The notes: generated by a model from the letters alone, not told the origin. 64,000 bases of DNA from Hymenopus coronatus (GCA_030762935.1 CM060883.1:34619501-34683500); one strand, 5' to 3'; shown: positions 46,356-57,622, numbered from the stretch's first letter. A program made the numbers and translations.

Positions 46356-46518
46356 TATATACTTTCTATAGGAGCCATATTTGCCATTATAGCTGGATTT
46401 GTACATTGATATCCAGTATTTACAGGATTATTTCTCAATCTTAATTGATTAAAAGCTCAATTCCTAACAATATTCGTAGGAGTTAACTTAACAATCTTCC
46501 CTCAACACTTCTTAGCAT
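46356..46518 (+). pseudogene. nuclear mitochondrial insertion: cox1 fragment
   Basis: A 54-codon piece of mitochondrial cytochrome c oxidase subunit I, the heme-copper oxidase catalytic subunit, from its C-terminal half. The frame starting at 46356 reads LSMGA, then IFAI(M)AGFVHWYP, VFTGL, NWLKAQFL and VNLTIFPQHFL, family signatures in the right order and spacing. TGA codons at 46407 and 46446 fall exactly at the conserved Trp positions, and ATA occurs at Met positions, so it follows an invertebrate mitochondrial code and would be interrupted in the nucleus. No frameshift or other stop is present, suggesting a fairly recent transfer. It is flanked on both sides by HER sequence (GAGTTATC at left, GTGTTCACAGAC at right). 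A non-functional fragment. Confidence 0.92.
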
Positions 46519-46520
46519 TA

Positions 46521-46675
46521 GTGTTCACAGACATATGGACCTTTCCCCAAAAATACTCTCTTTGGGTTCGTGGGGCCCCAAAACGTGTATTTCCGGTGAA
46601 ATATTGGTATAGAATTTGTGGGTCCAATATAATACCTTCTCTATGCACTATGTACATAGTACGTGTAGAGAAAGT
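46521..46675 (+). mobile_element. HER copy 46, hairpin-end piece
   Basis: GTTCACAGACATATGGACC, TTTCCGGTGAAATATTGG, intact palindrome CACTATGTACATAGT, GTGTAGAGAAAGT. Together with the GAGTTATC before the cox1 piece it is probably one HER copy split by the mitochondrial insertion. Confidence 0.88.
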
Positions 46676-46789
46676 AAAAATTAGGTACCCCTGAGCCCTT
46701 CTTTAAGGTGGCGAGAGTTAAAACAGTTCCTGAAAGTTTATACCGGCTTGCAGTAATTTTAAATGATGATTGGGGGGGGGGGTTGCTGT

Positions 46790-46965
46790 AGGCAATAATT
46801 GAAACGCCGCGTGGGATGCATCTGTGTGATATGCATCGGTTCCCCTCCAGAATCGAACCTGCAATGCGCTCGATGCACCGAAAGCGACGCCGAACCATCT
46901 CCTCGCTTTCCTGTTATCCTGATACCTCCCTGCACGTAGCACTCGTTCAGCTGCACCAAAACTGC
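46790..46965 (-). mobile_element. possible tRNA-derived SINE
   Basis: On the minus strand GCAGGTTCGATTCTGG is a good B box, preceded at tRNA-like distance by GGAGATGGTTCGGCGTC. A GC-rich body follows to a C/G homopolymer at 46770-46783. No second copy in the window. Confidence 0.45.
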
Positions 46966-47911
46966 CGCTCAGTCGATTTTCTGCAGTGGGAATCGCACTG
47001 GGGCTTCAAACATTGCAGCCCTTCCAGCATTTTGTATATATTCATTTCACACGTGTTACGAAATCCTTTTTGCTCATCGGTTTGGTGACAATTTATTACA
47101 AATATGTCGGCGAGCTAGTTGAGATTCTTTTGAGTTTTACTCGCTGACAAAACGTGTTATTCTCAGTGACTTGGCCTCGAGGGAGATAATGCATTACAGG
47201 TAATATAATACTTGTAAATAATACACTGGTAAGATGTTCTTGTATATTCTTCAATATCACTGGATACAATAATTATTAACACTGTAGGATGGCACAGATA
47301 AATTAAGATTGCATTCTATAGCACGCGTTCCCATGGGACGCTACCCTTGTGCCGAGCAACTGACCAATAAGGAATGACAAAGGTTGAGCATCTATTCAGC
47401 TCTTATATAGGCTCGAAACTTATTCTACACGTTTCTCCTTGTTAAACATTCTTTAAGGAAGTATATAATACAGACTTCCTTTTATTTATAACTAAATTAC
47501 TTTTGGTACATATAATATTTATTTCATAAGCTATTTGCACTTAGAGAGTATTTAAATATGGATAAACAACGCTTGAGAATGCAGTATACTAGAAAGGACA
47601 ACTTCCTTTCTCATGCACGTAGCAATGCAATTATCAGTGTTCAATTTTTTCAGATAATTATTGCTGATTATAAATGAAATTATACTTAAAATACACATTA
47701 AATTCAATGCTCTGATATTCACAGGATACTATCAGTAATTAATTTTTTCTTTACCACATAATCAATAAATCAATATGGTATCACTTTCCTTCCATTAACA
47801 TAAAATAAACGCTTGATATGAAACCGCTTGATTTCCATATATTAACGGTTCACAGGGCTATGTGATAGGAAAGCATTTACAAAATTTGACCAAAAATTGC
47901 GAACATTTATT
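46966..47911. other. unassigned AT-rich sequence
   Basis: No frame or family recognised. Confidence 0.45.
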
Positions 47912-48105
47912 TCTTTCTCTAGCATATGTGTACTATGCACATAGTAGACAGAGAAATAAAAACCTATATTCTTCTTTTACAATCCTTCTCTATTGTATAA
48001 ACACCCAAAATTTCACATACGAAAAAACAAACAAACAGAAAAGCATTTTTAGAAAAATGTCCGTGTATGTGTTTATGGGGCAGGTCTATGGAAAAGTGAA
48101 ATAAA
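47912..48105 (-). mobile_element. HER copy 47, hairpin-end piece
   Basis: CTTTCTCTAGCATATGTGTAC and a variant palindrome (CTATGCACATAG), then an altered middle, then AAAGCATTTTTAGAAAAATG and the GT tract. It ends against copy 48, which is inverted. Confidence 0.8.
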
Positions 48106-48108
48106 AAG

Positions 48109-48906
48109 TTGGATGTGATCCATTCATATGACTTTCTCTACATCTCTGCAACAAGTTATTGTTAAAAAGCTTATTGTTCTATTTACTTAATGCTAATCGA
48201 GAAAAAAACTTAGCAGAAATAGTGTTATTACTTGCTTCCTTGTAAGTAGAAGCGAAAAAAGGGAGTACCATAGGTTAAAGTGATAATCAAAAGCTGGTGC
48301 TGTGTGACTGAAGTTTCTTTGCTTGTATGGACAGGAGTTGACCGAGTCCTTTGTGAGCAAAGTATAATTTTTTAAAGCTGAAAACAAAAACAAGGAATAT
48401 CTCAAAAACGATCAACTCCATGAAAAAAATGTATATAACATAAATTGTGTGTTTTAAATTGCTCTACATTTTTTCTTGGATGAGCTTTTTCCATCTCTTA
48501 CGGTTTAGCAGTAATGCAAAATTCCGTTAAATTCATCCAGAATAAAGTAGTCTTCAGAGGCTATTCCCATAAAATGCAAGACATACATTTTATCTGTCAG
48601 GTAAACATCTTTAATATACGATATTTCAATGAAAATCGCTAGAGCCATTTTTGAAAAAATCAAAATTTTCGAAAAAATTTGCATGTAAAGGGTAATTGGG
48701 GGCCTGGGGCGATTTTTATTTTTAAATCTTCGTATCGCATCCTCAGAAGATACTGAACTTAAATACCAAGTTTGGTATTTAACGGTCTTTTCGGTTTTGA
48801 ATTATGCTGTCCACAGACACGCACTCATACATACAAACACACCCACGCGCACACACACGGACATTTGTTCAAAAATGCTTCATGTACATGGTACTTTAGA
48901 GAATGT
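48109..48906 (+). mobile_element. HER copy 48, hairpin reduced
   Basis: TTGGATGTGATCCATTCATATG to CATGTACATGGTAC, then TTTAGAGAATGT. The GGTGAAATC block is deleted, leaving half a hairpin. Confidence 0.9.
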
Positions 48907-48933
48907 AAAAGAAAGCTACATTTTTAGAAAAAC

Positions 48934-48936
<3 letters not shown>

Positions 48937-48989
<53 letters not shown>
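48937..48989 (+). repeat. (GT)n microsatellite, about 26 units
   Basis: Perfect dinucleotide array located at the GT position of a HER copy. It is the longest GT array in the window. Confidence 0.97.
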
Positions 48990-48990
<1 letters not shown>

Positions 48991-49299
48991 TTTTGGCAAG
49001 TTTATGGTAAAGTTAAACACCAAATTTAATTTAATATCAAATTTAATTGCAGTATACTCCCAGGATGCGACAAGAAGATTTTCAAGAAAATCCCTCCACC
49101 CAAACTACCCTTTAAATAGAACATTTTTCGAAAATTTCCTTTATCTCAAAAATGCTCCAACGACTTTAATTAAAATACCATAGGTTTAAAATATTTACAT
49201 GACAAACAAAACATATATTTTGAATTTTTTGGGAATAGCTTCTTAAGATCTTAACATTCTGGATGACTTTTGTATAACTAGTAATGCATACAAACTTAC

Positions 49300-49622
49300 A
49301 ACTCCATGTCACGACAGCTCACGGGGAACCTTGGCCTACCGCCCGGCCGCTGCGTCCCCCATCTCGGTCCACTACAGACGTCATGGATGGGGTGCAGTAT
49401 TGGAGGGTGAGACGTGGTCAGCGCCTCGAGTCCTCATGACCTGGAGCCGCTACTTCTCCATCAAGTAGCTCCTCAATTGGCCCCCCAGGGACCTTACGAG
49501 GCTGAGTGCACCCCGGGCCAGGTCTCCCAGCGGGGGAAAAATCCCCACGCTGGTACTGGGGATCGAACCCAGGTCTCCCGCTTGGTAAGTAGCAACGCTA
49601 CCACCGCGCTAAGGAGACGACC
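49300..49622 (-). mobile_element. tRNA-derived SINE with 14-bp target duplication
   Basis: Minus strand: TTAGCGCGGTGGTAGCG (A box), GGGTTCGATCCCCAG (B box), then GGGGATTTTTCCCCC, GGTGCACTCAGCCTCG and a GC-rich body ending GAGCTGTCGTGAC. GCATACAAACTTAC flanks it at 49286-49299 and 49623-49636. High GC and little decay suggest a young insertion. Confidence 0.88.
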
Positions 49623-49769
49623 GCATACAAACTTACTACACAAAATATAGATTTCGCTAAAACACAATTTATGTCATGTACGTTTTGTAGAGTTAACCGC
49701 TTCCGAGATATTCCTCTCGATTAGCTTAATATAAACAAAAGAATAAAGGGAGAAGCGCATCTGGAAAAA

Positions 49770-50190
49770 TCTGATGTATTATCATGATTCTCTATCATTC
49801 TGCAACAATCTTTTCTTACGAAAGCCTATTTTCAATCTCTTCTTGAAATCGAGATAAACGTTAACAGAAATGGTTTAATTGCCTACATCCCTGTAGGTAT
49901 AAGAGAAATAAAGGAATGCCTAGGCTAAACCTATAGTCAAATCCTTGAAGAGTTGCTGGTTATGTGGTGGCTTTGTAATTCTGTTCTGCTTGCAAGACCA
50001 GGATGAAAAATGAAAGAAAAGCCCGAAGAAAACCCAACCCTGCCCCGTTTTGTCCACGCACGTCCCACATGCGGTCGCCTGGGTTCGAAACCGGGTCTAA
50101 CCACTCGGCCACGGCGCGGCCTTTGTGTAATAAGATCTTGTCTATCTCCTGCGGTTTACTACATTGTTATGCAAAAGTCGCATGGTCAGG
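49770..50190 (+). mobile_element. HER copy 50, left part, interrupted by SINE-A
   Basis: TCTGATGTATTATCATG to GGTTATGTGGTGGC, then SINE-A (about 50000-50121), then TTTGTGTAATAAGATCTTG to TATGCAAAAGTCG. The right half is missing. Confidence 0.78.
50000..50121 (-). mobile_element. SINE-A copy 4, 5' part only
   Basis: Minus strand: GGCCGCGCCGTGGCCGAGTGG, CCGGTTTCGAACCCAGGC-like B box, CGACCGCATGTGGGACG, and GGGTTTTCTTCGGGC. Lacks the tail. Confidence 0.72.
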
Positions 50191-50204
50191 TGTAAAATAA
50201 CAAA

Positions 50205-51047
50205 TCTGATGTGTACAATTCACATGACTTTCTCTACATCTCTGCAACAAATTATTCTTAAAAAGCTTATACTTCTATCTACTCCATGCTAATCAGAAAA
50301 AATTAGCAGAAATAGCCTTATTACTTGCCTCCTTGTAAGTAGAAGCGAAATAAGAGAGTACCATAGGTTAAAGTGATAGCTGGTTGCTATGTGGCTGAAG
50401 TTCCTTTGTTTGTAAGGATATCAGTTGACAAATTCCTGTACGAGAAAAGTATGTTTTTCAAAGCAGAAACCAAAAACAAGAAATGTCTCAAAAACGATGA
50501 ACTTCACGAAAAAAACTGTTTATAACATAAATTGTGTATTTTAACGTGCTCTACATTGTTCGTATAGTAAGCTTTTGTCCATCTCTTACGGTTTAGCAGT
50601 TATTCAAAATACCGTAAAATTCATCCAGAATAAAGTACTCTTTAGAGGCTATTCCCAGAACATTCAAAATATACATTTTATTTGTCAGATAAATATCTTT
50701 AATATACAAAATTTTAATCAAAATCGTTAGAGCCATTTTGAGAAAATCAAAATGTTCGAAAAAAGTTCTATATAAAGGGTAGTTGGGTGTGGGGGATTTT
50801 TCTCAAAATCTTCCTGTTGCATCCCTGGAAGATACTAAACTTAAATACCAAGTTTGGTATTTTACAGACTTTTCGTTTTTGAGTTATTGTGTTCACAGAC
50901 ACACGGACCTTTTTTCCGAAAATGCCTTTTTTTTTAAATAAAGGGGATCCTAAAACATATATTTCCGGTGAAATCTCGGTATCGAATTTTTGGGCGGAGT
51001 GCAATACCTTCTCCATACACTATGTACATAGTGCGTATAGAGAAAGT
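50205..51047 (+). mobile_element. HER copy 51, full length, best reference copy
   Basis: TCTGATGTGTACAATTCACATG; ACTTTCTCTACA; AAAAAGCTTATACTTC; TCTTACGGTTTAGCAG; TTCCCAGAACATTCAA; AAATCGTTAGAGCC; GGGTAGTTGGGTGTGG; AATACCAAGTTTGGTATT; CACAGACACACGGACC; TTTCCGGTGAAATCTCGG; CACTATGTACATAGTGCG; AGAGAAAGT. All landmarks are in order with few changes. Confidence 0.94.
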
Positions 51048-51049
51048 AA

Positions 51050-51653
51050 AAAAACACGGACTTTCTATCTGAGCACAGTAAAAGTACGTATTTTAAAACT
51101 GAAATCAATAACAAGGAATATCTCGGAAACGGTTAGCTCCACAGCAAAAATGTGAAGGACATAAACTGAGTGCTTTAACCAGATCTATATTTTTGTGCAG
51201 TAAGTTTTTATCTATCTCTTATGGTTTACCAGTTATGCATTAGTCATTCACAATGAAGTACACTTCAGAGGCTATTCCCGGAAGATTGAGGATATAATTT
51301 TGTTTTTCATGTAAATATATTTAATATGCAGTATTTTAAGAGCCATTTTGAGAAAAATAAAATGTTGAAGAATTTTCCTATGCAAAGGGTAGTTTGGGTT
51401 GGGGAGATTTTCTTCAGAGTCTTCATGTTGAATTCTTAGGAGATATAAAGCTTAATACTAAACATATTTAACGAACTTTTTGTTATTGACCTTTACTGTC
51501 CACGCACACAGGCACATATACACATACATTTTTCTAAAATTTCAGGGGATCTAAACATATTTAAAATGAAATCTCGGTATCGAATATGTGGGAGAAAAAC
51601 AATACCTTCTCGACGTACTATGTTACTGCATTACACATACGTGTTAGAGAACT
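51050..51653 (+). mobile_element. HER copy 52, left end missing
   Basis: Continues after copy 51 at AAAACACGGACTTTC and enters the standard order at AAAAGTACGTATTTTAAAAC. It ends in the variant hairpin (GACGTACTATGTTACTGC ... GTGTTAGAGAACT). Confidence 0.82.
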
Positions 51654-51730
51654 CAATTTCTGGATGAAATTAAAGGACAGGCTGGAAAGAAAGGGAAAAA
51701 TACTGAGAGAAAGGAAGTGAAAAAAAAAAT

Positions 51731-52590
51731 TTGTGTTCCATTCACATGACTTTATCTACATCACTGTAACTAGTTATTGTTGAAAAGCATTCTTCTATCT
51801 ACTTTATAATAATCGAGATAAATAGTATCAGAAATTGACCTAATTACTTGCTTCCTTGTAAGTAGAAGGAAAATTAGGAAATAGAATACATTAAAGGCAA
51901 ATATTTCAAGAAATGAAATCATTTTCTATGTAGGGCTAGGAGATTACAACTTTCTGCGTGAGAAAAATGTTGGTATTTTAAATCTGAAACAAATAACAAG
52001 GAATATCTCAGAAATGGTTAATTCCACCAAAAAACGTACATGATATAAATTGTATATTTTAATGGATCTACATTTTTGTGTTGTAGGTTTTTATGTATTT
52101 CTTACGGTTTACCAGTTACGCAAAATTCAGCAAAATACATTTAGAATAAAGAGGTCTTTAGAGGCCATTCCCAGAAAATTCAAGGTGTATATTTTATTTT
52201 CCATGCAAATATCTTTAACATACAGCATTTTAATCAAAATTACTAGAGCCATTTTTGAGAAAATCACAATTTTAGACATTTTTTCTATGTAAGGTGTAGT
52301 TTGATGTGGGGAAATTTTTTTGAACATCGTGTCGCATCCTTGGAAGATATTAAAGTTAAATACCAAATTTAGGATTTTAACGGTTTTTCGTTTTTGAGCT
52401 ACGCTGTCCATAGTCTCTCTCAATCCCTTATTCTTTCACACACACAGACACATACAAACACACTTACCTTTTCTAATTTTTTGTTTGTTTAGAGTTGGGG
52501 TTCCTTAAAACCTGTTTATTGTTAAATATATCAACATTTTAGGCAAAATAAAATACATACTATGTGTTGTACATACGTGATAGAAAAAGT
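51731..52590 (+). mobile_element. HER copy 53, full length, divergent
   Basis: TTGTGTTCCATTCACATG to GTGATAGAAAAAGT. The hairpin is of the variant type (ATACTATGTGTTGTACATACG). Confidence 0.88.
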
Positions 52591-53570
52591 AATATGTGGA
52601 TGAAAATAAAGGAAAGACTAGAAAGAAAGGAAGAAAGAGAAGGAGAAAGTAAGAGAAATTATGAGATCTCATTTATGGAATAATGTAAATGAAGCAGCAA
52701 CCTTTGCTACTAATAAATAAATTCATTTATTCACATTTGCACGAGCGATAAGTTACTTAACTAAAGTGAAATGTTGCCTTCCCTACTTAAACAGCTTTTA
52801 GTATTCTTTACGACCACAATGCAAGAGTTGGTCTAGGAATATAAATCAGTGAAATAATTTGCAATAAAACCATCTAGGCAAAAGCGGTGTAAGCCAGGCG
52901 TTTTAGAGGAGATAACGGTTTCAGCAACGCTCGGAACGAACCAGTCCAGACCCATAAAGTAACTTAATGAGTGAATGTGAACAGAAACCGGTTGAAAACA
53001 TTAGGTAAAATTATTACACAGGGAGAAACTGTAAAGCGAAGGATCTCGAGCTTTGCCACGCCGGATTTGCGGTGAGAATAAAAATAATATTATCTTATCC
53101 ATGTTGGTATGTTGCCAAAAAGTGAAGAACAAGGGTGGGGCTGTTGCTTTAAGGCTCGGAATTATAGCAAGCAAATTGCTCTGTATTTTCTTACCACTTC
53201 CCAGCCCCTGTCAGGGCATATTTATATACTCGTAAAACTTAGTATTGAGACCCGAGATTATTACAAAATTATGACAAAGTTACAACTAAGGAGTGTTGAG
53301 TGAGATAGCAAAAGTCTTGAAATGTTACTTTGTTCCTTTGGATTTTGTGTTTGAAAAATTATGTTGACATCTTGCTTGCGTCGACAAACTGGATTATAAA
53401 TGTATAGCAGAAAAATAAAACAAATGAGTCTGCTCAGTAACTTTAGCAAGACGTCTTTTCACATAAATAAGCTAATTATGATAGCATAGAGGTTAAAACT
53501 TAATCCCTTCCTCAGAGAGCACAAAAGTAGGATAAATGTTTATGATTTAAGAACGGTATATGCACTAAAA
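52591..53570. other. unassigned sequence
   Basis: A short GA-rich run (GAAAGAAAGGAAGAAAGAG) occurs at 52620-52650. Frames at 53053-53303 have no domain. Confidence 0.5.
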
Positions 53571-54442
53571 TCTGATGTGTTCCATTCACATGACTTTCTA
53601 TAATCACTGTAACAAATTATTGTTAAAAAGCTTATTGTTCTATCTATATCGTGCTAAACTAGATAAACATTAGCATAAACTGTCTTAATTTCTTGCTTCC
53701 TTGCAAGTGGAAGGAAAATAAGGGAATACACTAAGCTAAAGTGATAGTCAAATGTTTTAAAAGCTGGTTGCCATGTAGTTGGAATCCGTTTCTATGTACG
53801 GGCAGGAGTTTATAACTTTCCGTGTGAGAAAAGTATAAGTATTTTAAATCTGAAACAACTCACAAGAAATATCTCAGAAATGGTCAATTCCACGAAATGG
53901 TCAATTCCACGAAAAAAAACACATATGACATAAATTGTGTGTTTGAACGTGATCTACATATTTTGTGCAGTAAATTTTTGTCTATCTCTTACGGTTTACC
54001 AGTAACGCAAAATTCGCTCGGAATAAAGAGTTCTTTAGAGGCTATTCCCATAAAATTCAAGATATACATTTTATTTGTGTTGTAAATATTTAAGATATTA
54101 AATATGAAAGATTATAGTCAAAATCGTTGGAGCCATTTTAGAGAAAATCAAAATTTTCGAATTTTTTTCTCTGTAGTTTGGGGTAGGGAGATTTTTCTCA
54201 AAATCTTCGTATCACATTCCTGGAAGATATTAAACTTAAATTATAAGTTTGGTATTTAACCGATATTTTGTTTTTGAGTTATTGTTTTCACTGACATATG
54301 GAACACACGGACCTTTTTCTAAAAATACAGGGATACAGGGGATCCTAAAGCGTCTATTTCCGGTGAAATCTCGGAATCGAATTTTTTAATAGAATGAAAT
54401 ACCTTCTCTATACACTATTTACATAGTACGTGCAGAGAAAGT
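53571..54442 (+). mobile_element. HER copy 54, full length, isolated
   Basis: TCTGATGTGTTCC follows GCACTAAAA, and GTGCAGAGAAAGT precedes AAAAAGTAATG. 872 bp with unique DNA on both sides, so AAAA is the only shared flank. Contains a 20-bp local duplication (ATGGTCAATTCCACGAA) at 53880-53915. Confidence 0.93.
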
Positions 54443-54626
54443 AAAAAGTAATGAGGTGATGCATGTGTGAAATTGACCCAAAATTGAGAAGCATTAAACA
54501 TTATTTTGTTACATAATAAAATTATATGAATTCTAAAATTTAAGCCAATATATCGATCTATCACTTGGCGAACTTTAAATACCAATTAACTGAAACTATA
54601 AATGTATAGACGCAAGCTTATTTTTT

Positions 54627-55512
54627 ACTTTCTCTAGCTCCGTATGTACAATGTACTTTGGGATAGAGAAGTATTGCATTCCACCCAAAAATTCGATGCC
54701 GAGATTTCACTGGAAATACATGATTTAGGACCCCCTGAATCCAAAAAAAGCATTTCCAGAAAAACGTCCGTGTGTCCGTGTGTCCGCGAACACGATAACT
54801 CAAAAACGAAAATCAGCTGAAATACCAAACTTGGTATTTAAGTTCAGTATCTTCCAGGGATGCGACACGAAGATTTTGAGAAAAATCCCCCCACCCCAAA
54901 CTACTCTTTACATGGAACTTTTTTCGAAAAATCTTATTTTCTTAAAAATGGCTCTAACGCTTTTGATTAAAATATCGTATATTAAAGATATTTACCTGAC
55001 AAATAAAATATATATCTTGAATTTTCTGGGAATAGCTTCTAAAGACCTGTTTATTCTGGATGAATTTTGCCTAATTTGGCATAACTAATAAACCGTAAGA
55101 GATAGACAAAAACATACTATACAAAAAATGTAGGCCTTGTTAAAATACACAATTTACGTCATATACATTTTTTTACGTGGAACTTACCGTTTTCGAGGTA
55201 TTCATTGTTATTAGTTTCAGTTGTGAAGTACTTAAACTTTTCCCAGACAGGAGTGTCTGCTTTTCTTTTGTTCTACTCCTGGCCAGGAATAGAAGCGATT
55301 TGTAATAACAATCACATAACGAGAGCTTTTAAAACATTTGACTATAGCCTAGTGTACTCCCTTATTTTCTTCCTACTTATAAGGAACTAAGTAATAAGAA
55401 CATTGTGCTGAATACCTCGATTAACAAGGTGCAGAAAGAAGAATAATCGTATGTAAGAGGTATGTAGAACGGCTAGAGAAAGTCATGTGAGTGTAACACA
55501 TCAGATTTTTTT
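54627..55512 (-). mobile_element. HER copy 55, full length
   Basis: ACTTTCTCTAGCTCCG, a less symmetric hairpin (GTATGTACAATGTAC), to AACACATCAGATTTTTTT. Shares the TTCTTTTGTTCTACTCCTGG variant with copy 20, so those two belong to one subgroup. Confidence 0.92.
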
Positions 55513-55740
55513 AGTGTTACGCCCACTTTTACTACATATGGCACCGCAAGCAATGCCACTGATGATGCATAGAATGAAGTTGGAGCACCGGTGAAATGCG
55601 ATAGCGGGAGAAACCGAGAGCCGGAAGAAAACCCGCCCCTTTGTCCACCACAAATCCCACATGCGGTCGCTTAGGATCGAATCCGGGCCACCTAGGTTGA
55701 GAGGCGATTGCTCTAACCACTCGGCCACGGCGGGGCCGCA
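55512..55740 (-). mobile_element. SINE-A copy 5, best head
   Basis: Minus strand: CGGCCCCGCCGTGGCCGAG, TGGTTAGAGCAATCGCC (A box), GGATTCGATCCTAAGCG (B box), CGCATGTGGGATTTGTGG, GGCGGGTTTTCTTCCGG, ATGCATCATCAGTGGC, and tail GGGCGTAACACTAAAAAAA. The tail merges with the left end of HER copy 55. Confidence 0.85.
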
Positions 55741-56851
55741 TGCTTATTAATAGGCACTCCCTACATTACAACTTATTTTCTCGCAAACCTTTTTCCAACA
55801 CTTTTTCCCACTCAAAACGTTCTACACGATGCAATTTTTCACTAATTCGTTTCAAAATTATATACTGTCCTTCAAAAGAAAAGAAAATAGTCCTATTACT
55901 TTTTTTGTAAATAATATTCCAGTTTTGATAAATAAGTTAGTACATTTTGAAAAATCATTTAGAGACTACGAAAAGTAATATTTGTTGTGCATTAATTAAC
56001 TAATATAAAATATATATGACACATCTATTAGCAAATTTATTTGCAGTAAAACCTGACGTTTTTCTGTGAACGTTTTAAAGTTCATTTTTACCACAATAAT
56101 GAGTTTGAACAATTAAAATTATTATTTAAAACTATGCAAAATATAATTTTGATAACTGGCTGTCGCGCCATTTTATTGTATACAATAACTGGTATAAATT
56201 TGAGTAAAATAGCTACATACTGTGGATTTTTCAAATTCCATAGATGCTTTCCCTTCATGGGTAATATTCTTCTGTAACTTAATTAATGTAAAGCTATATG
56301 AAACCGTTTAAAAGGTTACGCTTTATTACAATTTGTGTACTGACCAGATATGAAACACTATACGGAGGCCTGGTTCATCAGTAAAATTAAGTCAATATTA
56401 AGGTAAATCAGAGGGCTAATTATTTGTCTAGTTCTTAGATTACACGAGGATAAATATTTCCGATTCAAAGCTCTATAAATCAGAGGTCTGCTTTGGTAGA
56501 TTATAGTCGGCCCTCCTCCTTCTGACCATCAAAGGAGAGCTATGAGCGTAAGCGTGCTGACCGTGTTGTGAGGTCACATGCTGTTGATATTGCAGTGGAA
56601 CTAACTGGCTATGCTACATTTAGTCTTGTCGTTTTAGCTGTTGCTAATGCTTAATATTCTTTTGAACAAACTTGACACTTTGCAGCATTTGGCTTCAATA
56701 CTTCAAAACAAATAAAATACTGCTCAACCTACACGAATAATGCAAAGAAAATCAACATTTGAAATGTGATTTCATGTTATTCAGCGGATATCAAAAGACA
56801 CGCCATATAATGCCGTGCAGACAATCAGAAATTCGCTGTGGTCTGTGTACC
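55741..56851. other. unassigned AT-rich sequence, 1.1 kb
   Basis: A short GC-richer patch (56500-56600) breaks the AT-rich background but has no readable domain. Confidence 0.5.
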
Positions 56852-57523
56852 TCCCAAAAATTCGATACCTAAATTTAACCGAAAATAAGTTTTGAGATGC
56901 TCTGAGTAAAAAAAAAAAAAAATGTTTCAAAAAAGATCCGTGTGTGTATGCATCTATGTGTGTTGAGGCTTAGTATTTAAGTTTAGTATATTACAAGGAT
57001 GTGAAACGAAGATTTTTCAAGAAAATACCCAACCCGAAACTACACTTTAAATGGAAATATTTTTTAAAATTTTATTTTTCTCAAAAGTGGCTCTAACGAT
57101 TTTTATTAAAATACCATATATCAAAGATATTTACATGTAAATTAAACATATGTATATCTTGAATATTCTGGGAATAGCTCCTGAAGTCCTCTTCATGTAG
57201 ATTATGTTAAAACAGACAATTTATGTGATATACTTACATCTTTTTGTGGAGTTGAATTACGAAATATTTCCTGTTATTCATTTTAATTTTAAAATACTTA
57301 TATATTTTCTCATACGGGAATATTTCAGCTCCTGGCTATAAAAACAAAGGAACTTCAATCACATAGCAACCGCCTTTTAAAAGATTTGAACATCGTTTTA
57401 GCCTAGTGTATTCCTTTGTTTCCCTTCTACTTACAAGGAAGCAAAAAATAAGACCATTTCTGCTAATGTTGATCTCGATTAGCAGAAGTAGAGAACATAA
57501 TGTGAATGGAACGAGTCAGATTT
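56852..57523 (-). mobile_element. HER copy 56, hairpin lost
   Basis: Begins CCCAAAAATTCGATACC, just inside where the hairpin should be, and ends GAACGAGTCAGATTTG. A-run of 15 near 56912. Confidence 0.87.
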
Positions 57524-57622
57524 GTATTATGAGAATGAATTTATAATAGTAAAGGTTATGTAAATAGCAGTGACAGATAGAATTGAGAAACATCGTAAAA
57601 ATATCAACGTGATAGTGTTAAC

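Larger units (their letters stand above)
48913..49765 (-). mobile_element. HER copy 49, hairpin-less, interrupted by a SINE
   Basis: AGCTACATTTTTAGAAAAAC, the (GT)26 array, then the rest to GATGACTTTTGTATAACTAG. Interrupted at 49300-49622, and continues TACTACACAAAATATAG to GAGAAGCGCATCTGG. Confidence 0.86.

Noticed and set aside
47360..47440. Possible promoter (CCAAT at 47363 and TATATAG near 47404)
   Set aside because: Both motifs are expected by chance in AT-rich DNA, and no gene follows.
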